DNA of 23,967 nt, taken from the NCBI GenBank assembly GCA_042088965.1, contig JBELLC010000036.1:1-23967 (forward strand), read 5' to 3'. The notes under the pieces were generated by a model, which made no database searches, had not been told where the DNA came from, and saw nothing but the letters and a program-made list of their open reading frames with translations. The stretch's first letter is position 1. Every line of letters begins with the position of its first letter. The translations under genes and the position numbers were made by a program. Below, piece after piece: positions 22,835 through 23,967 of this stretch. The DNA comes from TMED26 sp042088965. GTDB lineage: Bacteria; Pseudomonadota; Alphaproteobacteria; Thalassobaculales; Thalassobaculaceae.

Positions 22835-23967
22835 ATGGCACTCATCACACTGGTTAACCAATGTCATATTGAGCATGGTGCGATTAGCATGCTCGGGGAC
22901 ACTCTCAAGCAACTTGGGATCAAACGCCCGCTGATCTGTACCGATAAGGGGTTGGTTGCCGCGGGTATCGTTGACACGATTAGGGGGCGAATTCCGAACG
23001 ATGTCGACGTTACCATTTATGATGGCACACCAGAAAACCCAACCGAGCCAGCCGTCAAAGATGCGGTGCGGATGTATACAGAAAACGGCTGTGATGGGAT
23101 CATCGCACTCGGTGGTGGGTCGGCGATGGATCTATCGAAGGGGGCAGCCCTGTTGCTGACCCATAGTGAACCTCTGATTAACTACAATGCGGCGACGGGG
23201 GGGACCATGAAGATTGGTCCCGTTGCCCCAATGATCGCTATCCCAACCACCTCGGGTACCGGCTCTGAAGTGAGCCGCGGCGCAGTGATTAAAACGCAGG
23301 ATGGTCGCAAGCTGATTTTCAGAAGTCCGAATATGGTCGCCAAGGTTGCGCTTTGTGACCCTGAACTGACCCTTGGTCTGCCGCCATTTCTAACCGCAGC
23401 CACGGGCATGGACGCTGTCACTCACCTGATGGAAGCGGTCATGAGCCCCGTTGAAAACCCGGCAGCTGAAGCGATTGGGTTGGATGGGTTGTGGCGTGCC
23501 GTTGGCAAGGGATACTTGATCCGCGCAACCGAAGATGGGGCGGATAAAGAGGCCCGCAAGCAAATGATGATCGCAGCGGCCGAAGGTGCGCTGGCCTTTA
23601 CCAAAGGCCTCGGTGCGGTTCATTCAATGAGCCATGCAGCTGGCCGCATTGATCATTTGAACCTGCATCACGGTACCTTGAACGCGGTCTGTTTGCCGGC
23701 TTGCCTGCGTTATAATGATGATGTTTTGGGCGAGAAGCGTGACCGCATGAAGCAGGTTATGGGGGTGCCAGAAAGCCAGTCATTGGATAACGTGATTGAA
23801 GATTTAAACACGCAACTGGGCTTGCCAGCGAGCCTGTCAGAGATGGGGATAACCGAGGACATGGTCCCTGGAATGATTGATCATGCCCTGGCTGACCCCT
23901 CGACACAAACCAATGCTAAGCCCGTCGATGCCGCCGGTTTTGCGGCGCTTTTCAAGGATGCGATGGC
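22835..23967 (+). CDS. Iron-containing alcohol dehydrogenase, 3' end outside the window
   Basis: The frame is open from the ATG at 22835 to the last base (377 codons). It contains the NAD-binding motif IIALGGGSAMDLSK (G93-S96), PTTSGTGSEVS, and the metal ligands D193 and H197 (GMDAVTHLME), H263 (GAVHSMSHAAG) and a histidine at 278 or 279 (NLHHGTLNAV). The His segment is longer by one or two residues than in FucO, as in an alphaproteobacterial-type subgroup. The final visible residues (NAKPVDAAGFAALFKDAM) are typical of the C-terminus, so only a few residues are missing. It oxidises an alcohol or reduces an aldehyde with NAD(P) and a divalent metal. The substrate is unknown; it may share a pathway with the upstream decarboxylase-like gene. 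Ribosome binding is by AGGCGGG. Confidence 0.93.
   Translation, partial: MALITLVNQCHIEHGAISMLGDTLKQLGIKRPLICTDKGLVAAGIVDTIRGRIPNDVDVTIYDGTPENPTEPAVKDAVRMYTENGCDGIIALGGGSAMDLSKGAALLLTHSEPLINYNAATGGTMKIGPVAPMIAIPTTSGTGSEVSRGAVIKTQDGRKLIFRSPNMVAKVALCDPELTLGLPPFLTAATGMDAVTHLMEAVMSPVENPAAEAIGLDGLWRAVGKGYLIRATEDGADKEARKQMMIAAAEGALAFTKGLGAVHSMSHAAGRIDHLNLHHGTLNAVCLPACLRYNDDVLGEKRDRMKQVMGVPESQSLDNVIEDLNTQLGLPASLSEMGITEDMVPGMIDHALADPSTQTNAKPVDAAGFAALFKDAM

Overview
The window looks like a scaffold from a free-living, probably marine, alphaproteobacterium. The evidence is a moderately GC-rich sequence by eye, a TRAP dicarboxylate-type transporter, PhyH and FIST proteins, an RTX exoprotein, FliG, and a dense series of unlinked small-molecule catabolic genes. 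A SAR116/Puniceispirillum-like or Rhodospirillales-like origin fits, but this is an inference from gene content only. Three runs of exactly 100 N (1449-1548, 5659-5758, 13509-13608) mark joins of unknown true length, so neighbourhood across them is not proven.

Layout. 1-834 is the 3' part of a crotonase-family gene. 917-1417 (minus) is a small anchored membrane protein. A minus-strand block from 5627 down to 1613 carries an RTX calcium-binding exoprotein, a PhyH dioxygenase, a small alpha/beta-barrel protein and a FIST sensory protein. fliG (5850-6863) follows a gap and has no flagellar gene after it. Then come an arylmalonate-decarboxylase-like Asp/Glu racemase superfamily enzyme with a dihydropyrimidinase/hydantoinase (7036-9247), an SDR protein without its catalytic tyrosine (9393-10124), a convergent kynureninase (10138-11373, minus), and a thioesterase plus fumarate-reductase-like flavoprotein (11607-13641).

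The most coherent unit is 14126-19204. It holds a TRAP binding protein (dctP), a fused DctQM permease, a 57-residue single-span membrane microprotein, a persulfide-dioxygenase-type metallo-beta-lactamase-fold enzyme and a DinB/TIGR03084-type protein, all on one strand with short gaps. The arrangement suggests uptake and processing of a small organic acid, possibly sulfur-containing, but the substrate is unknown. Just upstream lies a decayed C-terminal piece of a TauD/TfdA dioxygenase on the opposite strand.

The right end contains an AT-rich leader with a possible Shine-Dalgarno-sequestering hairpin before a small membrane protein, a decayed MFS transporter, a DsrE-like protein, a secreted YwqK/MORN-like protein, a 4,5-dihydroxyphthalate-decarboxylase-family protein, and an iron-containing alcohol dehydrogenase that runs off the end. 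Two pseudogenes and many single-enzyme units point to an accessory, turning-over catabolic region. No tRNA, rRNA, CRISPR array, insertion sequence or attachment site was recognised.
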